Below are positions 14,895-23,363 of a DNA stretch of 64,000 bases, one piece after another. The DNA comes from Bog-532 sp963742865 (GTDB lineage Bacteria; Actinomycetota; Actinomycetes; Streptosporangiales; Streptosporangiaceae). The translations under genes were made by a program, and so were the position numbers. The stretch is taken from positions 186,001-250,000 of the forward strand of contig CAVUNW010000016.1 of assembly GCA_963742865.1 (NCBI GenBank), given 5' to 3'. The notes beneath the pieces were generated by a model. The model made no database searches and was not told the origin of the DNA. It saw only the letters and a program-made list of their open reading frames with translations. How positions within the stretch are numbered: the stretch's first letter is position 1; each line of letters starts with the position of its first letter.

Positions 14895-17105
14895 GTGCCG
14901 GATGGCTACTCCGCGAACGGCGTTTCGCCCGGGGATGCCGATGACCTTTTCGGAGGCGAGACCGGGAATGGCGTAGTTGATCCCGCCGCGGCTGCTGCCG
15001 AAGACGGCGCGGACGCGGCCGCGCCTGAAGGGATGTGGCTGACCGCTTCCACGTGGTTGCCGGGGGAGCTGCTTGAGGCGCTGGGCCGGTGCATTCCGGG
15101 CGAGGATGGCACTCCGGCGGTCACGACGGCTTTCTGCCAGGGTGGCCCGCTCGACACGATGCCGCCCGGGCCAGCCCTGGCCACGTTCCTGGCGGAGGCG
15201 ACCAGCCCACGCGGTGCGGCCACTCATCCTGAGGGAGTATCCGCGGACCCCACGGAAACCTGCGCGGAGCACGACGCGACCGCGGAAGCCGGCAGCACAG
15301 CCGGGAGCCCTGACGGCGCGGGCGCGGGCTCTGACGGGACGGGCGCGGGCTCTGACGGGACGGGCCTGACGGGGCGGATGCGGGCTCTGACGGCGCGGGC
15401 TCCAACGGGACGGGCGCGGGCTCTGACGGGACGGGCCCTGACGGGGCGGATGCGGGCTCTGACGGCGCATGGCGCCGGCAGTACGGCTGGGGGCTCTGGC
15501 GATACGGCCGATGGCTCTGACCGCACCGGCGCGTGTGGTCCGGAGGACGTGGCTGGGGCAAGCCAGTTGCCTGGCCTGGCTGCCTGTGGAGACGATGCGC
15601 TGATCGGGATCATCCGCGGATGGCGGAAGATCGCCTCGCTGGCGGCCGGGTGCGAGATGGCCGCGGTCGCCGAGCTCGCCGGCCGCCGGTACGTCCAGGC
15701 CAAGGCCGCCGGTGAATGGGACAGCAGCGCGATCGACGGCGCAGCCGACGAGGTAGCGGCGGCGCTGACCCTGACCGGCCGGTCGGCCCAGCTACTGCTC
15801 GACCGCGCGGCCGCCCTGGCTGAACTGCCCGCCACCGCGGCCGCGCTCCGCGCCGGGCGGATCGATATGCCCAAGGTCCTGGTCATCCTCACTGGCCTGG
15901 CCGGGCAGGATCCCGAGCTCGCCCGGGCCATCGAGGCGCAGCTGATCGGCCGGGCTCCCGCCCAGACGACCGGACAGCTCCGCGCCGCCCTCAACCGGGC
16001 CCTGATTGCGGCGGACCCCAAGGCAGCGGAACGCCGCCGCCAGGACGAGGAAAAGCAAGCCCGGATCGAGCGGGCACCGGAGTTCGGCGGGGTGACCGCC
16101 TCTCTGACCGGGCGCTACCTGCCCGTCCCCGAGACCGTCGCGGCGTGGAACCATGTCACCGCCGTGGCCCGCCAGCTGCGCGACGCGGGCGCTGAGGGCA
16201 CCCTGGATCAGCTCCGCGTGCAGGTCTACCTCGCGCTTTTGTCCGGTCAGGCCGCCCTTCCAGCCGAACAGCCAGGCCCGGGCGAAGCTGAAAACGCCAA
16301 TGTCGGCGCCGCGGTGCCATCTCCCGCAGGCAGCACCGCGCCCGAGCGAGCCGCGCCCGAGGTAACAGCGCCGGACACAGCACGCGATGACGACCCCGTA
16401 ACCGAAGGCAGCGCGGCGGCCGGGCCTGGTGCACCGGCACGCACACCGCCCGCGGCTTCCCGGGCTGGCGGGGTGACCGGCACGGTGAACCTCACCATTC
16501 CGCTGACCACGCTGCTCGGGCTCACTGACAGTCCCGGTGACCTGGGCGGATTCGGGCCAATCACGGCCCGCACAGCCCGCGACCTTGCCGCCAGCACGCT
16601 GGGCAACCCCGCCGTGCGATGGTGCGTTACCGCCACGGACGACAATGGCCTGCCGATCGGGCACGGCTGCGCGACACACGTCCGCGCCGGGCAGCGAGGC
16701 GGGCACTCGTCCCGCTCACCTAGCGGCTCCGGGCCACCCGGCGATCCGGGCTGGGCATTCACCATCAAGCTCAGCGCCCTGGCCGTCGCCGAATGCAGCC
16801 ACCAGCGAGAAAGCAGCCACTACCGGCTCTCGCCGTTGCTCTCGCACCTCATCCAGATCCGCAATGCGACCTGCACCGCCCCCGGCTGCCGAATGCCCGC
16901 GGTCAAATGCGACAGCGACCACACCCAGCCCTACGACCAGGGCGGTCGCACCTGCGAATGCAACACCGGGCCCCTTTGCCGACACCACCATCGCGTCAAA
17001 CAATCTGAGGGCTGGCACCTGATGCAAACCGAACCCGGTGTTTTCGCCTGGGTTACCCCGTCGGGCTGGACCTACTTCACCGGCCCCGAAAGCCTGGCCG
17101 CTTAG
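14895..17105 (+). CDS. DUF222 / HNH endonuclease-like protein (13E12 family), intact
   Basis: The 736-aa product starts with an acidic, low-complexity N-terminus. A central DUF222 domain (about 210-560; ALIGIIRGWRKIASLAAGCE, AQTTGQLRAALNRALIAADP) follows. The C-terminal HNH motif includes IRNATCTAPGCRMPAVKCDS, DHTQPYDQGGRT and CRHHHRVKQ. The Cys pairs plus Asp-His and the His cluster are all present, so metal binding and nuclease activity are plausible. Biological roles of the family are poorly known. GTG 14895 has GAGGAGGTGG just upstream. The linker at 15360-15475 reads in a shifted frame relative to its neighbours. It is Arg/Leu/Thr-rich instead of Gly/Asp/Ser-rich, yet the frame stays open. 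The stop overlaps the convergent immunity-like gene by 3 bp. Confidence 0.85.
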   Translation: MPDGYSANGVSPGDADDLFGGETGNGVVDPAAAAAEDGADAAAPEGMWLTASTWLPGELLEALGRCIPGEDGTPAVTTAFCQGGPLDTMPPGPALATFLAEATSPRGAATHPEGVSADPTETCAEHDATAEAGSTAGSPDGAGAGSDGTGAGSDGTGLTGRMRALTARAPTGRARALTGRALTGRMRALTAHGAGSTAGGSGDTADGSDRTGACGPEDVAGASQLPGLAACGDDALIGIIRGWRKIASLAAGCEMAAVAELAGRRYVQAKAAGEWDSSAIDGAADEVAAALTLTGRSAQLLLDRAAALAELPATAAALRAGRIDMPKVLVILTGLAGQDPELARAIEAQLIGRAPAQTTGQLRAALNRALIAADPKAAERRRQDEEKQARIERAPEFGGVTASLTGRYLPVPETVAAWNHVTAVARQLRDAGAEGTLDQLRVQVYLALLSGQAALPAEQPGPGEAENANVGAAVPSPAGSTAPERAAPEVTAPDTARDDDPVTEGSAAAGPGAPARTPPAASRAGGVTGTVNLTIPLTTLLGLTDSPGDLGGFGPITARTARDLAASTLGNPAVRWCVTATDDNGLPIGHGCATHVRAGQRGGHSSRSPSGSGPPGDPGWAFTIKLSALAVAECSHQRESSHYRLSPLLSHLIQIRNATCTAPGCRMPAVKCDSDHTQPYDQGGRTCECNTGPLCRHHHRVKQSEGWHLMQTEPGVFAWVTPSGWTYFTGPESLAA

Positions 17106-17401
17106 ATCGGCTCGTCGCCGTACAGGTCCCGCCATAGGCGGCGCAGGAAAGCTTCGTCGCTTCCGTCGGTGTACTCGACCGCCTCGGACAGCTCGTTCTG
17201 TGGTAGCTGACATGGATCTGCCAGCGCCTGGCGGAGCTCGGACTTGAACACCTGCATCTCTTTGTCGTCCTTGCGCTGCGCAAGGCGCTTAAGGCTTTCG
17301 TATGCGCCCTCTGACTGCTCGGGATCACAGTAGGTCGCAGCGACAGCAATTAGCGTGGCAAATGGCCCGTCTGGATGCCTTTCCCAGTAGAACCCGTTCA
17401 C
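17102..17401 (-). CDS. Probable immunity protein (CdiI-like) for the adjacent toxin
   Basis: This is a 99-aa acidic, soluble protein: RHPDGPFATLIAVAATYCDP at the start, DKEMQVFKSELRQALADP in the middle and DEAFLRRLWRDLYGDEPI at the C-terminus. I recall this ending from proteins annotated as contact-dependent inhibition immunity proteins in actinobacteria, but this is from memory only. GTG 17401 has GGGAG about 9 nt upstream. It lies 27 bp downstream of the toxin-like gene on the same strand, the usual order and spacing for effector and immunity. Its small size and acidity also fit an inhibitor of a nuclease-type toxin. Confidence 0.55.
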   Translation of the reverse strand: MNGFYWERHPDGPFATLIAVAATYCDPEQSEGAYESLKRLAQRKDDKEMQVFKSELRQALADPCQLPQNELSEAVEYTDGSDEAFLRRLWRDLYGDEPI

Positions 17402-17428
17402 CTGGAATCTCCCTGCTTATAGGCCCTC

Positions 17429-18445
17429 TCATGAACCACTTGCTGAAGGGCGTGGGTACATACTGACAACCTCGTACTCATCACGGAACCTGCTCGGGGC
17501 GAAGGCGAATACGATCTGGCCACCCTCGAAGGTCTCGACCGGGCGGGCTGTCGGTACGGTGACGGGGCTTATCTTGTTGTCCGCGCGTGCAGCAAACCAC
17601 AATTCTCGCTGCTGGCGTGCCGCTCTCAAGTCGCCATCGACCGGTTCCAGCCGCCAACCCGTGCAGAATCGATGTCCGTCCCGGCCCAAGAGGTCTTCCG
17701 CCGGAACTGAAGCCACGCTGGGCCTGCGATCACGATCAAACGGCGTGGCTAGAGCGGCGCGCACCTTCGGATGCTCGATGCCCCGAGCAAAAGCGACGGC
17801 AAAAGCGTCAGGGTCAGTGATCCGTGTAGCAATTTCCCGGCATATGTGCGGCTTGCCGGAATCCTTGAGGCCATCGATGCCGGCGGCACGCTTGGCCGGG
17901 TTGAGCTGGGCGGGGTCTTCCTGGTAAGCCGCGCGGCGCTCGTTCATGTGCTCGGTGACCCAGCCTTCGTGGCGGATGTGGCCGTGGCCGCTTCCCTGGT
18001 CAAGGGCGGCGAAGACGCGCTGGACCTCGGGTGAGCAACCACGGGCGGCGGCCAGCCAGGGACGTTCGGACTGGTGGGTCTCGATGTAGGCGCACGCATC
18101 GCGGGCGCTGATCTCCGGGAGTCCGGCGCGGGCCGGCTCGAAGCGCCGGACGACCTCACCGGGGACCGTTCGGCCGTCTAACGGCTCCTCCATCCGGTTG
18201 CGGAAGGACGGGCGTTCCCAGCCGGAAACGGAGTACTGCATGAGATCAGCTCGGTACTGGGCGCGGGTCCTGGGCTCGATGGCCTGCCGGCCCGGCCCCG
18301 TGTCAGCGGCGGCCTCCCTCAATGGCCGCTCGGGCCGCTCGGGCCGCTCGGGCCGGTCTGGGCGCTCGGGCCGCTGGGGACGGTCTGGGTGCTGGGGCGA
18401 GGTGGGATGGCTGGGCCCGTGGGGCCCGCCGCGGAGTTCGCTCAC
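17429..18445 (-). CDS. Putative polymorphic toxin (orphan effector) with PERP-repeat N-terminus
   Basis: The 338-aa product begins with a disordered Pro/Arg/Glu stretch (RPERPERPERP repeats, 9-bp unit). A conserved-looking region around residues 70-200 follows (DACAYIETHQSERPWLAAAR, GHGHIRHEGWVTEHMNERRA). The C-terminal domain includes KPHICREIATRITDPDAFAV and ends FRDEYEVVSMYPRP. The architecture and the small acidic gene directly behind it suggest a toxin with its immunity protein. The fold is not recognised. His residues in HIRHEG and KPHIC could be catalytic, which is speculation. GTG 18445 lies 14 nt after the AIM24 stop on the same strand and has no clear ribosome site. No signal peptide or WXG100-like export domain is seen. 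Confidence 0.55.
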   Translation of the reverse strand: MSELRGGPHGPSHPTSPQHPDRPQRPERPDRPERPERPERPLREAAADTGPGRQAIEPRTRAQYRADLMQYSVSGWERPSFRNRMEEPLDGRTVPGEVVRRFEPARAGLPEISARDACAYIETHQSERPWLAAARGCSPEVQRVFAALDQGSGHGHIRHEGWVTEHMNERRAAYQEDPAQLNPAKRAAGIDGLKDSGKPHICREIATRITDPDAFAVAFARGIEHPKVRAALATPFDRDRRPSVASVPAEDLLGRDGHRFCTGWRLEPVDGDLRAARQQRELWFAARADNKISPVTVPTARPVETFEGGQIVFAFAPSRFRDEYEVVSMYPRPSASGS

Positions 18446-18459
18446 CGGAACGGGCTGCG

Positions 18460-19215
18460 TCAGCTGCGCATGATGTTGCCGAGGATGCCGCCGACCGTCC
18501 CGGCAGCCGCGCCGGTGCCGGCTGCGTCCGGGCTGATGTCCTGGGCGATGTAGGGCGCGAGCGCGTGAGCGAGGTTGGGGATCGGCATCGATTGAAGCCA
18601 GATCTGGCCCGGGCCGGTCAGCGCGACCAACTGGAAGCCGTCCTGGCCGAAGACGAGGTTGGTGATACCGGGGACACGCGTCATCTGGAACTGCACGCTG
18701 GCCTCGAACATCCCGACGTGGCCGGGATGCACCAGCAGCGTCTGGCGCGGTGCGAGCGTGTAATGCACCAGTTCGCCGGACAGTTCGATCCAGGCACGGC
18801 CCTCGCCGTCGAGGCGCTGCAGAATGAACCCGTCCCCGCCCCACATGCCGCCACGGAACGTCTGCTGCAGGCCGATGCTCGGCGTGATCCCGGGCGTGCC
18901 GCACAGCCAGCCGTGCCGGTGCACCAGGTAGGACTGGCCCGAGCTGATGTCGACCGGCACGATGTGCCCGGGCATCTTCGCGGCGAAGGCGACCATGCCC
19001 GGGCTGCCCGATGGCTCATAGCGGGTGAGGAAGATGCCGCCGCCGCCCATGACGCGCCTGAGGCCCTTCAAGAAGCCGCTGGCGCCGGTGGTCTGCGACA
19101 TCTGCATGTTCCCGGTCATCCAGGACAGCTCGCCGTGGGTGGAGATCAGCTGCTCACCGGGCTGGAGCGTGACCTCCAGCACCGGCATGGTGGTGCCCTT
19201 GATTTCCGCCTGCAT
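18460..19215 (-). CDS. AIM24 family protein
   Basis: The 251-aa product belongs to the AIM24/TRAP-like family: VLEVTLQPGEQLISTHGELS, SWMTGNMQMSQTTGA, GGGGIFLTRYEPSG, GQSYLVHRHGWLCGTPGI and FRGGMWGGDGFILQRLDGEG. The domain is a double-stranded beta-helix of unknown biochemical role. The name comes from a yeast mitochondrial protein. ATG 19215 has AAGGAG upstream. The last 35 residues are Ala/Gly-rich. It is divergent from the alkA-like gene, with a shared promoter region of 130 bp, and lies immediately upstream of the putative toxin. Confidence 0.88.
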   Translation of the reverse strand: MQAEIKGTTMPVLEVTLQPGEQLISTHGELSWMTGNMQMSQTTGASGFLKGLRRVMGGGGIFLTRYEPSGSPGMVAFAAKMPGHIVPVDISSGQSYLVHRHGWLCGTPGITPSIGLQQTFRGGMWGGDGFILQRLDGEGRAWIELSGELVHYTLAPRQTLLVHPGHVGMFEASVQFQMTRVPGITNLVFGQDGFQLVALTGPGQIWLQSMPIPNLAHALAPYIAQDISPDAAGTGAAAGTVGGILGNIMRS

Positions 19216-19345
19216 GAGTTGCTCCTTCGCGCGGCCTGCGCCATGGCCCTTGCGGTGCACGCTATCAGCGACAGGATGCCATCCGCCGCCTGTTGATGTC
19301 CGATTCCCGCTAGCTTCATCACGGGGGCGCTGGCAGGGTGGAGAC

Positions 19346-21010
19346 GTGGACGACGGGCAGCGGTACGAGGCGGCGGTCAGCAAGGACGCCCGCTTCAACG
19401 GCGTCTTTTTCATCGCGGTCACTTCGACCGGAATCTACTGCCGGCCCAGCTGTCCCGCGATCACGCCCAAGCGCGCGAACATGCGCTTCTACCCCAGTGC
19501 CGCGGCGGCCCAGGAAGCAGGCTTTCGCGCGTGCAAGCGCTGCTTCCCGGACGCCTCCCCCGGCTCACCGGAATGGAACGTCCGCGCCGACCTGGCCGCC
19601 CGCGCGATGCGGCTGATCGCCGACGGCATGGTCGACCGGGAGGGCGTCACCGGGCTCGCGCGGCGGCTAGGTTACAGCGAGCGCCAGGTCAACCGCATGG
19701 TGACCGCGGAGCTCGGCGCCGGGCCGCTCGCCCTGGCCCGCGCGCAGCGCGCCCAGACCGCGCGCGTGCTCATCGAGACGACCACGCTGCCGCTGTCCGA
19801 GATCGCGTTCGCCGCCGGGTTCGCCAGCATCCGGCAGTTCAACGCGACGATCCGGGAGGTGTTCGCGGCGGCACCGAGCGAACTGCGGGAACGCGCCGTG
19901 CGCCGCCGTCCCATCGCCGGGCCGGCCATGGGAGCGGCCGGCGGGCTGGCGATGGCGCCGGGCCTTATCCGGCTGCGGCTCGCCTACCGGCCGCCGATCG
20001 ACATCGCCCGGATGATCCGCTTCCTGGGCGCACGCGCCATCCCCGGCGTGGAAACGGTGACCGGCGGCACCTACCGGAGAACCCTCAATCTCCCGAACGG
20101 GACGGGTGTGGCCGCACTGCGCGCTGCGGAGCCCGCGGCCTCCTACATCGAATGCGAGCTTCAGCTTCAGGACCTCCGGGACCTCGCACCCGCGGTCCAG
20201 CGCTGCCGGCGGCTGCTCGATCTGGACGCCGACCCGGCGACGGTCACGGCGTTCCTGTCCCGCAGCAAGATCCTCCGCCCGGCCGTGACCGCCTGCCCGG
20301 GGCGACGGGTGCCCGGGCACGTGGACGGGGCCGAACTGGCCATCCGCGCGGTACTCGGCCAGCAGGTGTCCGTGGCGGCGGCCCGCCGTCTCGGCGCGCG
20401 GCTGACCGCCGCCTACGGCAAGCCGCTGGGACAGCCGGTCACCGTGTCACCCGGGGATGGGGAGGCTGCTGTGGCTGACGTGGTGGAAGGGCTTGGTATG
20501 GCCTATGCGGTGAAGGGGTCTGCTAGGGCAGGTGCTGTTAAGGGGCTTGGTGGGGCTGAGGGGGTTGGTGGGGCTGAGGGGGTTGGTGGGGCTGAGGGGG
20601 TTGGTGGGGCCGCGCTCACGCACTGCTTCCCGGCTGCGGAAACGTTGGCCGACGCCGATCCAGCCAGCCTGCCGATGCCGCGGAGCCGGGCCCAGGCCCT
20701 CGTCGGGCTGGCGACGGCGCTCGCATCCGGGTCGCTGAGTCTGGACCCGGGGGCCAGCCGCGACGACGCCGAGGCCGCGCTGCTGGCGGTGCCGGGCATC
20801 GGGCCGTGGACGGCCGGTTACATCCGGATGCGGGCGCTGTCCGATCCGGACGCATTCCTGCCCACGGACGCGGGAGTCCGGCACGGCCTGGCGGCTCTGG
20901 GGGTTAGTTCGGACCCGGCGTCCGCCGCGCGGCACGCGGAAGAATGGCGGCCATGGCGGTCCTACGCGCTCCAGCACCTGTGGGCCATCACCGAGGGAGA
21001 GAATTCATGA
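19346..21010 (+). CDS. alkA: Ada-like/AlkA fusion: methyl-phosphotriester sensor plus 3-methyladenine DNA glycosylase
   Basis: The 554-aa product combines three modules. The Ada-type zinc domain has Cys32, Cys36, Cys63 and Cys66 (GIYCRPSCPAITPKRANMRF, ACKRCFPD), which binds methylated phosphotriesters. An AraC-type HTH pair follows (about 75-185; SEIAFAAGFASIRQFNATIR). Then comes AlkA N-terminal plus HhH-GPD glycosylase (VPGIGPWTAGYIRMRALSDP with the catalytic-loop Asp in FLPTDAG). It senses and removes alkylated bases and probably autoregulates. An 18-bp repeat (20541-20610, GGAEGV units) inserts about 25 Gly-rich residues into the glycosylase domain. It should lie on a loop. GTG 19346 follows AGGGTGGAG. 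The stop overlaps ogt as ATGA. Confidence 0.93.
   Translation: MDDGQRYEAAVSKDARFNGVFFIAVTSTGIYCRPSCPAITPKRANMRFYPSAAAAQEAGFRACKRCFPDASPGSPEWNVRADLAARAMRLIADGMVDREGVTGLARRLGYSERQVNRMVTAELGAGPLALARAQRAQTARVLIETTTLPLSEIAFAAGFASIRQFNATIREVFAAAPSELRERAVRRRPIAGPAMGAAGGLAMAPGLIRLRLAYRPPIDIARMIRFLGARAIPGVETVTGGTYRRTLNLPNGTGVAALRAAEPAASYIECELQLQDLRDLAPAVQRCRRLLDLDADPATVTAFLSRSKILRPAVTACPGRRVPGHVDGAELAIRAVLGQQVSVAAARRLGARLTAAYGKPLGQPVTVSPGDGEAAVADVVEGLGMAYAVKGSARAGAVKGLGGAEGVGGAEGVGGAEGVGGAALTHCFPAAETLADADPASLPMPRSRAQALVGLATALASGSLSLDPGASRDDAEAALLAVPGIGPWTAGYIRMRALSDPDAFLPTDAGVRHGLAALGVSSDPASAARHAEEWRPWRSYALQHLWAITEGENS
20541..20610 (+). repeat. 18-bp in-frame tandem repeat inside the AlkA glycosylase domain
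   Basis: The unit GGTTGGTGGGGCTGAGGG repeats about 3.5 times and encodes GGAEGV. It interrupts the glycosylase domain between the conserved ARRLGARLTAAYG region and the LPMPRSRAQAL region. The reading frame is preserved. Confidence 0.85.
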
Positions 21011-21615
21011 TCGCGGGCCAGCAGCGAGCAGAACTCACGATCGCGGGCCAGCACCGAGGAGAACTCGTGATCGCGCCCTTCGTCGCGGTGGCCCCTGACG
21101 CCCCGTGCTACGTCCACCGGGTGCCCTCGCCGATCGGCGATCTGCTGCTGACCGGCAGCGACGACGCGCTGACCGGGCTGTACATGCTGGGCGCGCCGGG
21201 TGGGCGGCCGCCGAGCACCCCGTCCGGGGCACGGCCTGATCCGGCGGCGTTCGCCACGGTGACGGCGCAGCTTCAGGAGTACTTCGCGGGTGAGCGGCGT
21301 GACTTCGACGTGCCGCTGTCCCCGCCGGGCTCACCGTTCCAGCTAGCGGTATGGTCCGCGCTGACCCAGATTCCGTACGGCACCACCACCAGTTACGGCG
21401 CGATCGCGCGCCAGCTCGGCAGGTCGCTCGCGGCATCCCGGGCGGTGGGCGCGGCCAACGGGCAGAACCCGATCGCGGTCGTCATTCCCTGCCACCGGGT
21501 CATTGGCGCGGACGGCGGCCTGACCGGATACGGCGGTGGCCTGGACCGCAAGGAACTGCTGCTCCGGCTGGAGGGCGCGGCCGCGATGGCGGCCCAGGAC
21601 GCCACCCTCTGGTAA
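21007..21615 (+). CDS. ogt: Methylated-DNA--protein-cysteine methyltransferase
   Basis: Ogt transfers the methyl group from O6-methylguanine to its own cysteine. The 202-aa product contains the active site VVIPCHRVIG (Cys162), the recognition region FQLAVWSALTQIPYGTTTSY and the Asn/Arg-finger region RAVGAANGQNP. It overlaps alkA (ATGA), forming a methylation-repair operon. The first 20 residues are a duplication (MIAGQQRAEL / TIAGQHRGEL) before the conserved start VIAPFVAV. The 30-bp DNA repeat includes a ribosome-site-like GAGGAG (21055-21060) 6 bp upstream of GTG 21067. Translation could therefore start at ATG 21007 (202 aa) or GTG 21067 (182 aa). Confidence 0.93.
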   Translation: MIAGQQRAELTIAGQHRGELVIAPFVAVAPDAPCYVHRVPSPIGDLLLTGSDDALTGLYMLGAPGGRPPSTPSGARPDPAAFATVTAQLQEYFAGERRDFDVPLSPPGSPFQLAVWSALTQIPYGTTTSYGAIARQLGRSLAASRAVGAANGQNPIAVVIPCHRVIGADGGLTGYGGGLDRKELLLRLEGAAAMAAQDATLW

Positions 21616-21651
21616 CCGGGACCTCATCTACCCCACCTAAACTCGGGTTCC

Positions 21652-22143
21652 GTGGCCCTAATGGACGCCGAGAGCTGGTACGCCTCTCTCCCCACCATGT
21701 ACGGATCGGCGGCCGCGCTGATCACCGACACCGACGGCCCGTCTGCTCGGGTGCTCCTGGTGAAGCCCAACTACCGGGACCGGTGGTCGCTGCCCGGCGG
21801 CATCCTGGAGGAGGCCGAGCCGCCGCACGTGGGCTGCTTCCGCGAGGTCGAAGAGGAGCTCGGCGTCCTGCTGCCTACCGGGCGGATGCTGGCCGTGAGC
21901 TGGACGGCGCCCGACGGCGAGCGGCCCAAGCCGATCATCAGCTTCATCTTCGATGGCGGTGTCCTGGCCGACCCAAGCGCCATCCGGCTGCAGGAAGAAG
22001 AGCTCGACGACTGGCGGTTCACCGATCCGGCCGAATTCGGCGAGTACCTGCCGCCCTTTCTCGTCCCCCGGGTGGAGGAGGCACTGACCGCGCGCTTCAC
22101 CGGCGTCCCGGCGTACATCCCCATCGAGGCGCCCGTCGCCTGA
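21652..22143 (+). CDS. NUDIX hydrolase
   Basis: The 163-aa product has the complete Nudix box: GGILEEAEPPHVGCFREVEE followed by ELG, with the REVEEE metal-binding glutamates. WSLPGG precedes the box. Nudix enzymes cleave nucleoside-diphosphate-linked compounds, and the substrate is not predictable here. Position next to alkylation repair genes suggests, but does not show, a nucleotide-sanitising role. GTG 21652 or ATG 21661 may be the start. The gene is 36 bp downstream of ogt and may share its transcript. Confidence 0.9.
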   Translation: MALMDAESWYASLPTMYGSAAALITDTDGPSARVLLVKPNYRDRWSLPGGILEEAEPPHVGCFREVEEELGVLLPTGRMLAVSWTAPDGERPKPIISFIFDGGVLADPSAIRLQEEELDDWRFTDPAEFGEYLPPFLVPRVEEALTARFTGVPAYIPIEAPVA

Positions 22144-22173
22144 CCGCGGCGCTGTAATGGCGCCGTTCTGCCG

Positions 22174-22390
22174 ACGCCTCTGCCCTGCCGGCGCCTCTGC
22201 CCTGCCGGCGCCTCTGCCCTGCCGGCGCCTCTGCCCTGCCGGCGACGGCTGCGCCCGTACGCGCTCTGGCCTGCCGGCGACGGCGGGGTACCGCTGGCCT
22301 GCCGGCGACGGCGGGGTACCGCGGCATCCAGAAGAACTGCAGGGGATCGGGACCAGGCCCAGAGGAACTCCAGGGGATCAGGACTAGGCC
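22174..22390. repeat. Cluster of three different tandem repeats between NUDIX and the next gene
   Basis: Three arrays sit side by side. A 17-bp unit (GCGCCTCTGCCCTGCCG) occurs about four times at 22174-22245. A 28-bp unit (CTGGCCTGCCGGCGACGGCG...) occurs twice at 22266-22321. A roughly 30-bp degenerate unit (CCAGAAGAACTGCAGGGGAT) occurs twice at 22328-22388. The periods are mixed relative to three and no coding frame is convincing. The gap probably also holds the promoter of the following gene. Confidence 0.8.
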
Positions 22391-22426
22391 TGGATAGTGT
22401 CGCCGCGCGGGGGACGGAAGGGCCTA

Positions 22427-23344
22427 ATGAGAAATCTCCATGCCGAACTGGTGGCACAGCCGGAGTCTCGTGCTGGCTTCGCCCGGCTGGCACGCGACTG
22501 GCTGACCGGGGCTCGCCGGGTGCTGTTCGCGGACATCGACCGCCGGCTCGGCCGAGGCGGCACGTTCGCCGCGGAACCGCCCGCTGACGACGACGCCCCC
22601 TGGGGGCCACCGGGCGGCGCCTGGGCGCGGCTGCGGGTCCAGCAGCAGCCGCACACCCTGGGCGGCACCGTGATGCCGTACTCCGCGCGCATGTGGCGCC
22701 GGGTGCTGGACGGGCTGGAGCGCGCGTACCCGTTTCACGTCGGCCTGGACATGATGCCGCTGGGACCGGCCCGGCCGGTCAGCGCCGGGCCGGAGGCCGT
22801 CATCGCGGTGCACCGCAGCACCACGCACCCGCGGTGGGTCAGGTTCGAGGCCGAGGCACCGCCGGACCTGATCAAGTGGCGCGGGTCACCCTCGGTCCAG
22901 CTCGCGTGGGCCGGCTTCGTCAAGGAACAGGCGGTGGCGGCCGATGCGCACTACGGGCACGTCACCGACGACGCCAACATTCACGCGACGGCACTGGAGC
23001 GGGCCATCCTCGGCCTGGCCGCCGAGCCTCCCGGGGTGGTCCACTGCCGGGAGGTGCTGCGCGGCTACTCATGGGTGACGATATGCGCGGCGCAACTGGC
23101 CGCCCGGCTCGGCGGGGGCGCCGCGCTCGCCGCATCCGGCTGCTTCGACGAGGTGAGCGTGCTGCCCGGGGGCCAGGTCTTCCTCCGGGCCACCCCGGCG
23201 CTGGAGGACTTCGACGGGCCGGCCGTGCGCCGGGTGTTCGGCGCGCTGGCCCCGGTACTGCTGCCGGGGCGGCCGGATCCGGCGGCGGTGGCGGGACTCC
23301 CGGTCCGGCTCGTGCTGGACGCTGACGCCGGCGAACTCCGCTGA
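22427..23344 (+). CDS. Conserved-looking protein of unknown function
   Basis: The 305-aa soluble product has good codon bias throughout, and I do not recognise it. Visible features are the N-terminal helix LVAQPESRAGFARLARDWLT, a central part with MPYSARMWRRVLDGLERAYP and HVTDDANIHATALERAILG, and a C-terminal part rich in Leu/Pro/Val (VLLPGRPDPAAVAGLPVRLV). ATG 22427 has GGAAGG upstream. An upstream in-frame GTG at 22397 is less likely. No membrane segment or signal peptide is present. It stands alone between the repeat cluster and a convergent nitroreductase. Confidence 0.6.
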   Translation: MRNLHAELVAQPESRAGFARLARDWLTGARRVLFADIDRRLGRGGTFAAEPPADDDAPWGPPGGAWARLRVQQQPHTLGGTVMPYSARMWRRVLDGLERAYPFHVGLDMMPLGPARPVSAGPEAVIAVHRSTTHPRWVRFEAEAPPDLIKWRGSPSVQLAWAGFVKEQAVAADAHYGHVTDDANIHATALERAILGLAAEPPGVVHCREVLRGYSWVTICAAQLAARLGGGAALAASGCFDEVSVLPGGQVFLRATPALEDFDGPAVRRVFGALAPVLLPGRPDPAAVAGLPVRLVLDADAGELR

Positions 23345-23363
23345 GCGGCCCCAGCCCCGTCCC

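Noticed and set aside
22157..22387. Short coding frame across the 17/28-bp repeats
   Set aside because: The periods are not multiples of three, and the peptide is only Cys/Arg/Pro/Leu repeat without a start context.
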